A DNA stretch of 64,000 nt from Paraburkholderia metrosideri (GTDB taxonomy: Bacteria > Pseudomonadota > Gammaproteobacteria > Burkholderiales > Burkholderiaceae), in contig NZ_CAJHCP010000018.1 in NCBI RefSeq assembly GCF_904848625.1, positions 1-64,000 on the forward strand. The letters are read 5' to 3'. Below, in pieces: positions 7,767 to 16,431 of the stretch. Under the pieces are notes generated by a model that did no database searches, was not told where the DNA came from, and worked only from the letters and a program-made list of their open reading frames with translations. Each line of letters begins with the position of its first letter. The first letter of the stretch is position 1. The translations under genes and the position numbers were made by a program.

Positions 7767-9257
7767 ATGACTATCCACGAATCCCAGACGTCCCCCCGGC
7801 CTAGAGCGACGCGATCCAACGTGGAAACAGGTGTCCCCGGTTTCGACGAGATCCTCGGCGGAGGCTTGGTGCGCGGCGGCGTCTATCTGCTGGAAGGGAT
7901 GGCGGGCGCCGGCAAGACGATCCTGTCGAGCCAGATTGGTTTTCATCGCGTAAGCCAGGGCGAGAAGGTGCTGTACATGACCTTGATCGCCGAGTCGCAC
8001 GACAAATTGCTAGGGCATCTGAAAGGCCTCAGTTTCTTCGACGAGAAAGCCGTCGCGCAGCAAATGCTGTTCGTGTCCGGCTATCACGAGTTGATGCAGG
8101 ATGGGCTCGACGGCTTCCTGAAACTGATCGCGTCGAGCATTTACGACTACCGTCCGAGCCTGATGATCATCGACGGCTTTCGCAGCGCACGCGAATTCAG
8201 CGAGACCGAACTGTCGCTGTCCAAGTTCATCCACGAATTGAACGCGCTGGTCGCCGCGATGGACTGCACCACGCTCTTGCTCGCACCGCTTTCCGGCAAC
8301 GAACCGCATCCCGAGCACACGCTGGTCGACGGGCTGATCGAACTGAACCGCTATAACGACGGCATGCGCCGCGCCCGCGAGATCGAAGTGCACAAGATGC
8401 GCGCGCGTAATCATCTGATGGGCAAGCATTTCTTCCGCATCGCCGAAAGCGGGCTATTGATGTTTCCACGTCTCGAAGCGCAAGGTGCAGGTCAACCGGG
8501 TCCCGTCGATCTGAAATCACGCCTGGGCTTCGGCCTGCCGCACCTCGACAGCCTGCTCGGCGGCGGCTTCGCGCAAGGGTCGACCACCACGTTGATCGGA
8601 CCGTCCGGCGTCGGCAAAACCTTGCTCTGCCTGCAGTTTCTCGCGGCGGGCGTGGCGCGCGGCGAACGCTGCCTGTACCTGGGTTTTTATGAAGGACCGC
8701 AACGCCTGATCGGCAAGGCAGAAGCGGTATCGATCGCATTGACCGACGCTTACGAAGACGGCCGCCTCATCCTTCAGTGGCAACCCGCCATCGAACTGGC
8801 CGTCGACGAACTTGCGGCCACCGCGCTCGCCACAGTCAGGCAGACCGGCGCGACGCGTATCGTGATCGACGGGGTGGAGGGTTTTCGCGACTCCGCGTTA
8901 CGCACCGAGCGCTTCGGCCTGTTCCTGAACGCGCTGCTGCACCAGTTGCGCGAAGCCGCCGTCACCACGTTGCTGACCGAAGAGCTGCCGCTTTACGCCG
9001 ATGCCAGCCATGCGAAGGGCGTGCGGGTTTCCGCATTGACAGAAAACCTCGTGCTGCTGCGCTATGCCGAATCGGAAGCCGGTTTGCGGCGCATGATCTC
9101 GGTGGTCAAGCAACGCGAAAGCGCGCACGACACCTCACTGCGAGAACTGGTGATCTCATCCGCGGGCCTCGACGTGATCGAAGGCCCGCCCGGTGCCGCC
9201 GGTACGCATCTGGCGGCGGGCCTGTCGCCCACGCTGCCGTCGCGACGGACCCTGTAG
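7767..9257 (+). CDS. KaiC-like double RecA-fold ATPase
   Basis: About 496 residues from the ATG at 7767 (a TTG at 7749 is in frame just upstream). Two KaiC/RecA-type ATPase modules are arranged in tandem. The first begins 'GVPGFDEILGGGLVRGG' with Walker A GMAGAGKT and Walker B-like LMIIDGF. The second begins 'GLPHLDSLLGGGFAQG' with Walker A GPSGVGKT and Walker B RIVIDGV. The layout is that of cyanobacterial KaiC, but kaiA/kaiB are absent. Non-cyanobacterial homologues are generally linked to signalling and stress. A stand-alone receiver-domain gene follows after 6 bp, so the two almost certainly form one operon and may act together. Confidence 0.85.
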   Translation: MTIHESQTSPRPRATRSNVETGVPGFDEILGGGLVRGGVYLLEGMAGAGKTILSSQIGFHRVSQGEKVLYMTLIAESHDKLLGHLKGLSFFDEKAVAQQMLFVSGYHELMQDGLDGFLKLIASSIYDYRPSLMIIDGFRSAREFSETELSLSKFIHELNALVAAMDCTTLLLAPLSGNEPHPEHTLVDGLIELNRYNDGMRRAREIEVHKMRARNHLMGKHFFRIAESGLLMFPRLEAQGAGQPGPVDLKSRLGFGLPHLDSLLGGGFAQGSTTTLIGPSGVGKTLLCLQFLAAGVARGERCLYLGFYEGPQRLIGKAEAVSIALTDAYEDGRLILQWQPAIELAVDELAATALATVRQTGATRIVIDGVEGFRDSALRTERFGLFLNALLHQLREAAVTTLLTEELPLYADASHAKGVRVSALTENLVLLRYAESEAGLRRMISVVKQRESAHDTSLRELVISSAGLDVIEGPPGAAGTHLAAGLSPTLPSRRTL

Positions 9258-9263
9258 CCCGCC

Positions 9264-9614
9264 ATGAAAACGATTCTGGTTGTGGACGACGAGTTCGACA
9301 TCCTCACGGTATGGCGACTGCTGCTGGAGCGGCACGGCTATCGGGTGTTGACGGCGTCGAACGGGGCCGCCGCGCTCGAGCAGATACGCCAGACCCGGCC
9401 CGACATCATCGTGTCGGACTGCATGATGCCGATCATGTCGGGGTTGCAACTGTGCGCGGCGCTGTATGCCGACCCCGATCTGCGCGACCTTCCGGTCATT
9501 CTGTGCAGCGCGGCGTCGGACATTCCAGTACAGCCGAACCCCCATATCGCTTACGCGCGCAAGCCGCTTTCCTTCGACGACCTGCTCGCCATGCTTCAAC
9601 GCATGGAGGCATGA
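9264..9614 (+). CDS. Single-domain response regulator (receiver only)
   Basis: 116 residues covering only a CheY-like receiver. It has acidic pocket D-D in 'LVVDDEFD', the phosphoacceptor Asp in 'IIVSDCMMP', the conserved Thr/Ser position in 'LCSAAS' and the Lys in 'YARKPLS'. There is no output domain. It starts 6 bp after the KaiC-like stop, so it is translationally linked. It probably relays phosphoryl groups to or from the KaiC-like ATPase (inference from context). No histidine kinase gene lies alongside. Confidence 0.85.
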   Translation: MKTILVVDDEFDILTVWRLLLERHGYRVLTASNGAAALEQIRQTRPDIIVSDCMMPIMSGLQLCAALYADPDLRDLPVILCSAASDIPVQPNPHIAYARKPLSFDDLLAMLQRMEA

Positions 9615-9910
9615 CGAAGCGCGTGACAGCCGTGCCGGTGGGTCTGCGCAGACCGCTCCGGCTGAATACTCGCTTTTCGAAGTCGCGCTGGCCGTGGGCG
9701 CTTCTTCGCGTCCCTCGCCTCCAGAGATCTCGCATTTCAAATCCGGTCGCACCAGAAACATCGCGAATTCGCCGTCATCGAGGTTGAGACGATCGCGCCA
9801 TTTCCCGAGCTTTGCCAGCGTTCACTGATTCTTCGCCAGCTTTTAAAGTAAGCCATCGATCGCGCACAGCCAGAACATCGGAGCGCGTCGCAACTTTCGG
9901 AGGCTCGGTG

Positions 9911-10936
9911 ATGAACAGCAATCGTGGCTCGATTCCAGTTGCTTTCTTCGGAATCGCGGTGGGCGCCCTAGCGTTCGCCAATCTGTGGCGCGTGGCGATC
10001 AGGGTGTGGCACCTGCCTGCCGAGGTGGGAACCCTGTTGACGGTCGCGGCTCTGGGCGTATGGGTCGTCATTCTGGCCGCCTACGGGCACAAGTGGCTAA
10101 CCGACCGCGCGACGGCCCGCGCGGAAATGCAGCATCCAGTGCAAGCGTCGTTTGCGGCGTTGGGGCCCGTGTCCAGCATGCTGGCTGCGCAACTTCTGCA
10201 GCCGTATGCACGCACTCTGGCGCTCGCGCTGTTTATCGTGTCGGTGATCGCGCAACTGGCGCTCGGCGCCTGGTTACACGGACGGCTCTGGCAAGGCGGC
10301 CGCAAGCCCGAACTGACCACACCGGCTATTTATCTGCCGACTGTCGCGCCGAGCTTCGTCGCGGGAACAGCCGCCGCTGCGTTCGGTTTTCATCAGGTGG
10401 GTGAGCTGTTTTTCGGAGCTGGGCTGCTCTCTTGGTTCGCCATCGAATCGCTGGTCCTGCATCGTGCCGCCGTGCATGAACCGCTGCCTGCCGCGCTGCG
10501 CCCGATTCTCGGTGTACAGCTTGCGCCGCCGGTTGTGGGTGGCGTGACTTACCTGAGCCTGACCAGCGGTACGCCCGATCTGTTCGCGATGATCCTGCTT
10601 GGCTATGGGCTGTATCAGGCACTGATGCTGCTGCGTTTGCTGCCGTGGATTCGCGAGCAAGCGTTCGGGCCTGGATACTGGGCTTTCAGTTTCGGGGTAG
10701 CGGCATTGCCGACAATGGCACTGAGGATGGTCGAACGAGGCGCAACGGGCCCGGTTGAATGGGCAGCTCCGGTTCTGTTCGTCGCGGCAAATGTGATTAT
10801 CGGCATTCTGGTCGTGAAGACTTTGGGTCTGCTGATGCAAGGCAAGCTGATTCCTGCTGCCGCCACTGGATCCACAGCCGTCCAGCCTGCGATTGCGCAA
10901 ACCCGCACTGATTCACGCATCGCACAAGCTAGCTAA
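9911..10936 (+). CDS. tehA: TehA/SLAC1-family membrane channel or transporter
   Basis: About 341 residues. The start is set at ATG 9911 because GGAG sits 9 bases upstream; the frame is open further to 9812. About ten hydrophobic segments are regularly spaced, with the TDT-family layout: 'IPVAFFGIAVGALAFANLWRVA' at the N-terminus, 'HPVQASFAALGPVSSML' and 'LAPPVVGGVTYLSL' in the middle. TehA homologues form trimeric anion channels and are linked to tellurite resistance or dicarboxylate transport. No tehB-like methyltransferase is adjacent. The ~300 bases ahead of it hold no recognisable gene. Confidence 0.8.
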   Translation: MNSNRGSIPVAFFGIAVGALAFANLWRVAIRVWHLPAEVGTLLTVAALGVWVVILAAYGHKWLTDRATARAEMQHPVQASFAALGPVSSMLAAQLLQPYARTLALALFIVSVIAQLALGAWLHGRLWQGGRKPELTTPAIYLPTVAPSFVAGTAAAAFGFHQVGELFFGAGLLSWFAIESLVLHRAAVHEPLPAALRPILGVQLAPPVVGGVTYLSLTSGTPDLFAMILLGYGLYQALMLLRLLPWIREQAFGPGYWAFSFGVAALPTMALRMVERGATGPVEWAAPVLFVAANVIIGILVVKTLGLLMQGKLIPAAATGSTAVQPAIAQTRTDSRIAQAS

Positions 10937-10953
10937 CAAGCAAGAAGCCCCCC

Positions 10954-10989
10954 GATGCAGCGAGACGTCCAACGCCGTTTCGCTGCATC
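10954..10989 (+). terminator. Hairpin after tehA
   Basis: GATGCAGCGA (10954-10963) and TCGCTGCATC (10980-10989) form a perfect 10-bp stem 17 bp after the stop. No T-run follows, so it may act in RNA stabilisation or Rho-aided termination. Confidence 0.4.
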
Positions 10990-11047
10990 GCAGCAGCATG
11001 GGGTAGTCACTGGGCACCTTGGGCCTGAACCCCGCCGACAGTGACAC

Positions 11048-11539
11048 TCAGAACCCGTGCAGCGACACGACGATCAACGCCGCGCCGACCACCGCCACCA
11101 CATCTTCAATCAGCGCCGCCGGCGCATCCCGCCCAAACGTCCGCGCCATCGCGGCCCGCACACTCGCACCGCCGACCGTACCGATCACCGCGCCGACGAC
11201 ACCCACCACCGCGCCGAGCGCTCCCACAATCCAGCCGCCCGCCAGGCCACCGTGCGCCCCGCTGATCGCCGCCCCACTCAAGCCGCCGAGAATCACTCGC
11301 GCGCCGAATTGCATCGGCACTTTGCGGCTCGGCGTTTCGGGTAATTGATCGGTAATCAGTTCGACGACGGCGAGCACCGTGAAGATATAAGGCGTGGCCT
11401 TGAAGCCGAGAAACGCGAGCGATGTGCCCGCCAGCGGCAACCATCCGGCATACGCCGCCCAACTGACGGCAGCGGGAGCGGTCATCGCGCGAAGGCCGGC
11501 GATGATGCCGATGAACAATGCCAGGACATACACGGACAT
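11048..11539 (-). CDS. DUF4126 integral membrane protein
   Basis: 163 residues from the ATG at 11539, which has GGAGT 7 bases upstream; a longer frame upstream has no such site. Hydrophobic throughout with Gly/Ala-rich helices, including 'ALFIGIIAGLRAMTAPAAVSW' and a C-terminal glycine-zipper-like series 'GGWIVGALGAVVGVVGAVIG'. DUF4126 proteins are small inner-membrane proteins of unknown function. It is divergent from the AmpR-type regulator across a ~290-bp spacer, so the regulator could in principle control it, though the family gives no hint of this. Confidence 0.75.
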   Translation of the reverse strand: MSVYVLALFIGIIAGLRAMTAPAAVSWAAYAGWLPLAGTSLAFLGFKATPYIFTVLAVVELITDQLPETPSRKVPMQFGARVILGGLSGAAISGAHGGLAGGWIVGALGAVVGVVGAVIGTVGGASVRAAMARTFGRDAPAALIEDVVAVVGAALIVVSLHGF

Positions 11540-11827
11540 AGTGGACTCCGAATCAGGACAATGATGCGCAGTGGGACAAGCCGACGGTTTATATGGACGA
11601 ACGTCGGCAGAACGTGTCGAGCATTTCACCTGGACAGTCAACTTCTCACCGCATCAATCGAGGCGATCCGCAGTTGATCGCGCGGCTGCCCCAATTCGGT
11701 GTGGCCCTAGTGTCGCACAATTCGACGGATGAAACCCAGCGATGGCCGCTGCCCGCCGCGGCGCTATGGTCGGGGCCATTAAACAGTGATAAGTTAGGCG
11801 ACTCACAAGAAAATCTAATAGCTTCCG

Positions 11828-12706
11828 ATGAGACCGCATCTCCCGCTGAATGCGCTGCGCGCGTTCGAATCATCCGCGCGGCATTTGAGCTTTACGCGCG
11901 CCGCACTCGAATTGAATGTCACGCAGGCGGCCGTGAGCCAGCAGGTTCGATCGCTGGAAGACCGATTGGGCACCACGCTGTTCAAGCGCTTGCCGCGCGG
12001 CCTCGCGATGACCGACGAAGGACTCGCACTGCGGCCGGTGCTGACTGACGCGTTCGATCGGATCGAAGCGGTGCTCAAGCAATTCGAAGGCGGTCACTTT
12101 CACGAGGTATTGACGATAGGGGTAGTCGGCACGTTCGCGGTCGGCTGGCTGATGCCCCGGCTCAAATCGTTTCGCGACGCGCATCCATTCGTCGAACTGC
12201 GATTGCTGACCAACAACAATCTGGTCGACCTCGCCACAGAAGGACTCGATTTCGCGATCCGCTTCGGTGACGGCACGTGGCCCGGCTCGGTCGCGACCCG
12301 TTTGCTCGACGCGCCACTCGCCTTGCTCTGTACGCCGGAGATGGCCGCGCATCTGTCGAAACCCGACGACCTCGCCGACGCGACCCTCCTGCGCTCCTAT
12401 CGCGCCGACGACTGGATGAACTGGTTCAAGGCCGCCGGCATTTCGCCACGGCCGGTTCGCGGACCGGTATTCGATTCGTCACGGCTGATGGTCGAAGCGG
12501 CAATGCAAGGCGCGGGAATCGCACTCGCGCCCGCATTGATGTTCGATCACGAGATCAACACAGGCCGCCTGGTCCGTCCATTCGATGTGGAAGTTCATGC
12601 GGGAAGTTACTGGCTAACCAGCCTGAAAGGCAAACCGATGACGCCGGCCATGGTGCTGTTCAGTCAATGGATACTCAAGGAAGCCGCCCAGTACTTGCCG
12701 GGCTAG
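11828..12706 (+). CDS. ampR: AmpR/PenR-type LysR-family transcription regulator
   Basis: 292 residues. The N-terminus 'MRPHLPLNALRAFESSARH' and helix-turn-helix 'SFTRAALELNVTQAAVSQQVRSLEDRLG' are very close to AmpR of Pseudomonas and PenR of Burkholderia. The effector domain follows with the family landmarks 'TIGVVGTFAVGWLMPRL' and 'LLRSYRADDW'. AmpR proteins sense muropeptides and activate a divergent beta-lactamase gene. Here the divergent neighbour is a DUF4126 membrane protein and no beta-lactamase lies nearby. The gene overlaps the 3' end of the convergent small gene by 4 bases. The family assignment is firm; the target is unknown. Confidence 0.85.
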   Translation: MRPHLPLNALRAFESSARHLSFTRAALELNVTQAAVSQQVRSLEDRLGTTLFKRLPRGLAMTDEGLALRPVLTDAFDRIEAVLKQFEGGHFHEVLTIGVVGTFAVGWLMPRLKSFRDAHPFVELRLLTNNNLVDLATEGLDFAIRFGDGTWPGSVATRLLDAPLALLCTPEMAAHLSKPDDLADATLLRSYRADDWMNWFKAAGISPRPVRGPVFDSSRLMVEAAMQGAGIALAPALMFDHEINTGRLVRPFDVEVHAGSYWLTSLKGKPMTPAMVLFSQWILKEAAQYLPG

Positions 12707-12957
12707 CAAAGCGACACGCGGCGATGACCGTTCATTGCGGGCCGCTCGATTTGCTGCGGAAATACATTCCACGAACCGTCGTCATGACGGAAGAAGAAGA
12801 TCGACAGCAGACCGCCGGGTCGCAGCGCTTCCACGCAAACATAACGCTGATGCTGCGACGCGCGATGGCAAAACTGCACGACACGAGCGGGCATCGACGG
12901 TGTCGGGGCGAGCCATTTGTCGACGGCCCAGTGCAAGGTCTTTTCTGCGGTAACCAT
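12703..12957 (-). CDS. Small conserved-looking protein downstream of the LRAT gene
   Basis: 84 residues from the ATG at 12957, preceded by AAGGAG at 7 bases, a very good ribosome-binding site. The protein is basic and aromatic-rich ('FCHRASQHQRYVCVEAL', 'LLSIFFFRHDDGSWNVFP'), without a signal peptide and without a domain I recognise. It begins 26 bp after the LRAT-fold gene on the same strand, so the pair is an operon. Function unknown. Confidence 0.6.
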   Translation of the reverse strand: MVTAEKTLHWAVDKWLAPTPSMPARVVQFCHRASQHQRYVCVEALRPGGLLSIFFFRHDDGSWNVFPQQIERPAMNGHRRVSLC

Positions 12958-12983
12958 GATGTTCTCCTTGAGTCTCGATGGAT

Positions 12984-13505
12984 TCACGCCAGGCGCGCAG
13001 CAGTTTCGCCGCTCTTCACCCCGCTTTCGACAAACGCTTTCACGAGACACACCAGTGCATGCACGCCGGCGCGCGGATGGCGCAGGCAGCAATGCACCTG
13101 TTCGCTACGGCTTTCCCCGAGCAGACACCACGCGCAAAAGTGTTCACAGTTGTTGGTCAGCAGGCGATAACGGTTCTCGCCGAGACGGGAGCGTGCGCGG
13201 CGCACCGCTTCATCGCCGACGTAGCGGGCGCTCGGCGTCGAGCGGATCGTCAGGGGATGGCCGGCGGCGAAGTGCGACAGTTCCACTTCTTCAACCGGGC
13301 CGCGATGCGCTGAACTCGCAAAGCCAGCGTAGTGAACGACCCGACCGTTTCCCACGTAAATGCCGTGATGTTCGTAACCACGCCGTTGAGTGACGAGATG
13401 CGCGCCAATCGGCAGATCAATCGTGGCAATCGTGGATGAAGTTGCAGGAAGAATGTCTCGTTCATCGTCGGCTACGTTGCCCGTTTGAAGAGAGAAAGTA
13501 TTCAT
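12984..13505 (-). CDS. LRAT-fold (NlpC/P60-like) cysteine acyltransferase/hydrolase
   Basis: 173 residues from the ATG at 13505 (GAGG 7 bases upstream). The core shows the lecithin:retinol acyltransferase-like pattern: 'GAHLVTQRRGYEHHGIYVG' with the catalytic His, a second His in 'RVVHYAGF', and the catalytic Cys in 'NNCEHFCAWCL'. The family comprises membrane-associated thiol enzymes acting on acyl esters; bacterial members are poorly studied. No signal peptide or membrane helix is clear. It is paired with the small downstream gene. Substrate is unknown. Confidence 0.75.
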   Translation of the reverse strand: MNTFSLQTGNVADDERDILPATSSTIATIDLPIGAHLVTQRRGYEHHGIYVGNGRVVHYAGFASSAHRGPVEEVELSHFAAGHPLTIRSTPSARYVGDEAVRRARSRLGENRYRLLTNNCEHFCAWCLLGESRSEQVHCCLRHPRAGVHALVCLVKAFVESGVKSGETAARLA

Positions 13506-13898
13506 GGCTGGCCTCGTTTCAATTTCCAACACTGTTGCGAGGTCTTTTGCATCTTCCGGGCCATGCGCTGAAAAGCCCATGTTTAAAGGGGTTTTCTGGT
13601 TTTCAATGGGCGTGGGGCAACGCGGGTGTCAGCCGTGAACCAACAGAATTCACGTTGAAGTGTTGGCGCGGACCGCCCCTTGGCTGTTTATTTGCAACTG
13701 CAGAGCGGCAAACGCTGATTCATTCGAACAACGCAGAACGCCGGTCGCATGTGTTGGGTCTCACACCGACCCGATAGCAAGCGTGTTGGGTCAGCGCTAA
13801 CCTATGGACGCCCTTTCGCCCACGGACTAAGTGCGCAAGCGCACAGAATTGCCATGCAATCAATGTGTTATGACAACACGCAATGGATCGCCATCAAT
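13506..13898. other. Regulatory spacer upstream of precursor 1, with repeats
   Basis: No gene is supported. It holds two direct copies of GTGTTGGGTC (13751-13760 and 13783-13792, 32 bp apart, about three helical turns) and a dyad GTGT-N7-ACAC at 13865-13879. These lie ~20-150 bp upstream of a sigma54 promoter and are candidate enhancer sites for the cluster's activator (inference). Confidence 0.4.
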
Positions 13899-13914
13899 TG
13901 GCACAGCACTTGCA
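13899..13914 (+). promoter_or_regulatory. Sigma54 (-24/-12) promoter of precursor 1
   Basis: TGGCAC-AGCAC-TTGCA is an exact match to the TGGCAC-N5-TTGCA core of RpoN promoters. It lies 70 bp before the precursor start codon and in the right orientation. Confidence 0.85.
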
Positions 13915-13937
13915 ATAACACGTTCAGACCTTTTAAA

Positions 13938-13967
13938 CCGCGCGCGCCACCTGTCGGTCACGCGCGG
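13938..13967 (+). promoter_or_regulatory. 5'-UTR stem-loop of precursor 1
   Basis: CCGCGCG (13938-13944) and CGCGCGG (13961-13967) pair, 16 bases before the start codon. All other precursor genes in this cluster carry an equivalent stem. Confidence 0.5.
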
Positions 13968-13983
13968 CCAACCGGAGAACGAC

Positions 13984-14271
13984 ATGGCTCACATCACAGT
14001 GAACGATCTCTCGCTCAATCTCGCGCTCGACCGCAAAGCAATGGCGGCTATTCGCGGTGGCGGCGGGGCTCCATGGGTATATGGCTGGATTCAGCCCTAT
14101 GTTCGCGACACGCCGAGCATTGGACCCGTCGTCAACCTGTACGACGTGTCCAACAACTTCTACGCTAACCAGATGATCAATCAATTCCAGTCGGTCGACG
14201 TCCGCAATACCGGCGCGAACTCGAACATCAATGTCGCACCCGACGCACTCAGCCGGAACAATTCGGTGTAA
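13984..14271 (+). CDS. Double-glycine-leader secreted protein precursor 1
   Basis: 95 residues from ATG 13984 (GGAG upstream); the frame is open further 5' but the leader fixes this start. Residues 1-26 form a leader ending 'LDRKAMAAIRGG', matching four other precursors in the window position for position. The predicted core after GG26 is ~69 residues, Asn-rich, without cysteine, and starts GGAPWVYGW. Cleavage by the C39 domain of the cluster's ABC transporter and export through the adjacent type I machinery is inferred. It has its own sigma54 promoter. The PP2C gene starts 5 bp after its stop, so peptide and phosphatase are co-transcribed. Bacteriocin, signalling or structural roles are all possible. 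Confidence 0.75.
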   Translation: MAHITVNDLSLNLALDRKAMAAIRGGGGAPWVYGWIQPYVRDTPSIGPVVNLYDVSNNFYANQMINQFQSVDVRNTGANSNINVAPDALSRNNSV

Positions 14272-14276
14272 CCGTT

Positions 14277-15047
14277 GTGACCTGTACGAGCCAATTTCGC
14301 TGGACGTCGTCCGCGCGTTCCGACGCCGGACGCGTCCGCGAGATCAATGAAGATGCCTGCCTCGACCAGCCCGGTACCGGTCGCTGGGCCGTCGCCGATG
14401 GCATGGGCGGACACGCGGTCGGCGATCTGGCGAGCCGTCTGGTCATTGATGCGTTAAGCCGGATCGCGTCACCTGTCAGCATAAAAACGCTGATTGCCGA
14501 TGCGCGTGCACGCTTGCAAGCGGCTAATCAGCAACTCAGAGACGAGGCCGCGCGCCGTCAGGTGCAACGCATTGGAAGCACGGTCGTCGTGTTACTGGCC
14601 TGCGATCGATTCTGCGGCTATCTGTGGGCCGGCGATAGCCGCATCTATCTGTATCGCGGCGGACAATTGCGGCAACTCACGCGCGATCACAGTCAGGTGG
14701 AACAACTCAAATCACTGGGCGTCATTACCGATGAAGAGGCACGGCATCATCCGGCGCAGCACATGATTACGCGTGCAGTGGGCGCAACGGACGTGCTGGA
14801 TCTCGACGACGATGCAATCGAAGTCGCCGACGGCGATATATTCCTGCTCTGCAGCGATGGTCTGAGCAATGAGCTCAGCGACGACGAGATGATCGCGGTA
14901 CTGAGTTCGGCGGAACGCGAGAGCGTGTCGGAAGAACTGGTCGAACTGGCATTGGCAAGGGGTGGTCGCGATAACATCACCGCTGTAGTCGTTCAGGCGG
15001 AAGACCTCAATGGCGCCGATAAAACGCTGTTGAATCCCGCACCCTGA
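14277..15047 (+). CDS. PP2C-family Ser/Thr protein phosphatase
   Basis: 256 residues, GTG start 5 bp after the precursor stop, probably translationally coupled. All PP2C metal-site motifs are present: 'RVREINEDA' (residues 20-27), 'VADGMGGH' with Asp41, 'GSTVV', 'WAGDSRIYLYR', 'SDGLSNEL' and 'GGRDNITAV'. Length fits the stand-alone PppA/Stp type and there is no signal peptide, so it acts in the cytoplasm. It is the natural opponent of the Ser/Thr kinase encoded at 30.0-32.3 kb, with the two-FHA protein as a likely phosphothreonine reader. This trio is best known from type VI secretion, but here it sits with a type I exporter. Confidence 0.9.
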   Translation: MTCTSQFRWTSSARSDAGRVREINEDACLDQPGTGRWAVADGMGGHAVGDLASRLVIDALSRIASPVSIKTLIADARARLQAANQQLRDEAARRQVQRIGSTVVVLLACDRFCGYLWAGDSRIYLYRGGQLRQLTRDHSQVEQLKSLGVITDEEARHHPAQHMITRAVGATDVLDLDDDAIEVADGDIFLLCSDGLSNELSDDEMIAVLSSAERESVSEELVELALARGGRDNITAVVVQAEDLNGADKTLLNPAP

Positions 15048-15066
15048 GACAGGTTGCCACTACGCG

Positions 15067-16431
15067 CTACCCATCCCCTTCTTCTTCGTCATGCTCGTCA
15101 GCGCCATTTCTATTTGCTTGCGGCATAGCGCGATTGCGAAACTCTTTCGAATGCAACCCGTGTTTCTTTAAAAGCATCTGCAAATGCGAGCGATTCATGT
15201 CGATGCGTCTCGCCAATTCAGCGACGGTGCCGTTCACTTCGCGCAGCCCGCGTTCCAGAAAGGCTTTTTCCGCATCGTCGCTAGCGGCTCGTTTGGCGTC
15301 GCTTAGCGACATCAGATTAGCCACGCTGATCGGCTCCTGGCCGGTCGCCGATGCCGAAGCGTTAGCCGAAGCAGCCGCCGACCCCGGCGCCGCGGGCCGT
15401 ATGTCGACCGGCAAATGATCGACATCCGCCATATCGCCCGCAAGGCACGACACGCGATACATTACGTTGCGCAATTCACGGATATTTCCCGGATACGCGT
15501 AATTCAGCAGAAAGTCCCTTAAACGAGGGGTCAATCTGACCGGCCTGCGCTTCAACGTCCCGGCGGCCTCGTCGCCGAACCAGGCGATCAATAGTGGAAT
15601 TTCATCCCGCCGCTCGCGCAGCGGCGGCAGCGTGACGTGGATCACGCTCAGTCTGTAGAACAGGTCTTCGCGAAACTTGCCCTCTTCGCTAAGCTGCCGC
15701 AAATTGCGATTGGTTGCGGCGACGATCCGTGTGTCGACGGCTATCGTTTCATCGGAGCCAACCCGCTGAATCTCGTGCGCTTCCAGCACACGCAGCAGTT
15801 TGACCTGCCCTGCTAGCGGCAACTCTCCGATCTCGTCAAGAAAGATCGTACCGGTATGCGCGCTTTCAAATTTCCCCTTGCGATCATTCGACGCCCCGGT
15901 AAAAGCGCCTTTGCGATGCCCGAACAATTCCGATTCCAGCAGATTGTCCGGAATCGCGCCGCAGTTCACGGAGATAAACGGCTTGTCCGCGCGCGAGCCG
16001 TTCGCGTGAATCACTTTGGCCATCAACTCCTTGCCCGTACCGCTCTCACCGTCGATCAACACCGGCAAATCAGTCGGCGCCGCTTTCTCGGCAATTTCAA
16101 GCGATTCGAGCAAACGCGCATTGTCGCCAAACGTCCCCTCGAAAATGAAGCTGCGTTCGAGCAATGCCTTACGGCGCGCGCCACGCGATTGGTCGACATG
16201 CTCGTGCGGCTCGGCAGAGGTCGCCGCCTGCACGAAGCGCTCCTTGTGCGACAGCTGCATCACTTCGTCGCGCAATGAAGTGGCCTGCCGCAGCAGCTTG
16301 TCGATATCGGTGCGCTCCAACCGTGACGACCAGCGCAACGTGGAGCGCAAAATCTCGATTCGTTCGATCAGTCCCGCGTAAGAAATCGCGGGACTGGGCT
16401 CTTCAATCTGGTCGAGAATCTTCATCATCAC
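15067..16431 (-). CDS. Sigma54-dependent transcription activator (AAA+ with Fis-type HTH)
   Basis: 454 residues; GTG at 16431 followed immediately by two ATG codons, overlapping the stop of the ABC gene, so translation is coupled. A ~90-residue N-terminal region without a recognised sensor (no receiver, GAF or PAS) precedes the AAA+ domain with Walker A GESGTGKE, the sigma54-contacting GAFTGA loop, Walker B 'GTIFLDEIGEL' and the arginine-finger region. The C-terminus has a Fis-like helix-turn-helix 'GTVAELARRIDMNRSHLQMLLKKHG' and an acidic tail. It is the obvious activator for the RpoN promoters in front of the precursor genes. How it is switched is unknown; phosphorylation by the cluster kinase is one idea. 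Confidence 0.9.
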   Translation of the reverse strand: MMMKILDQIEEPSPAISYAGLIERIEILRSTLRWSSRLERTDIDKLLRQATSLRDEVMQLSHKERFVQAATSAEPHEHVDQSRGARRKALLERSFIFEGTFGDNARLLESLEIAEKAAPTDLPVLIDGESGTGKELMAKVIHANGSRADKPFISVNCGAIPDNLLESELFGHRKGAFTGASNDRKGKFESAHTGTIFLDEIGELPLAGQVKLLRVLEAHEIQRVGSDETIAVDTRIVAATNRNLRQLSEEGKFREDLFYRLSVIHVTLPPLRERRDEIPLLIAWFGDEAAGTLKRRPVRLTPRLRDFLLNYAYPGNIRELRNVMYRVSCLAGDMADVDHLPVDIRPAAPGSAAASANASASATGQEPISVANLMSLSDAKRAASDDAEKAFLERGLREVNGTVAELARRIDMNRSHLQMLLKKHGLHSKEFRNRAMPQANRNGADEHDEEEGDG

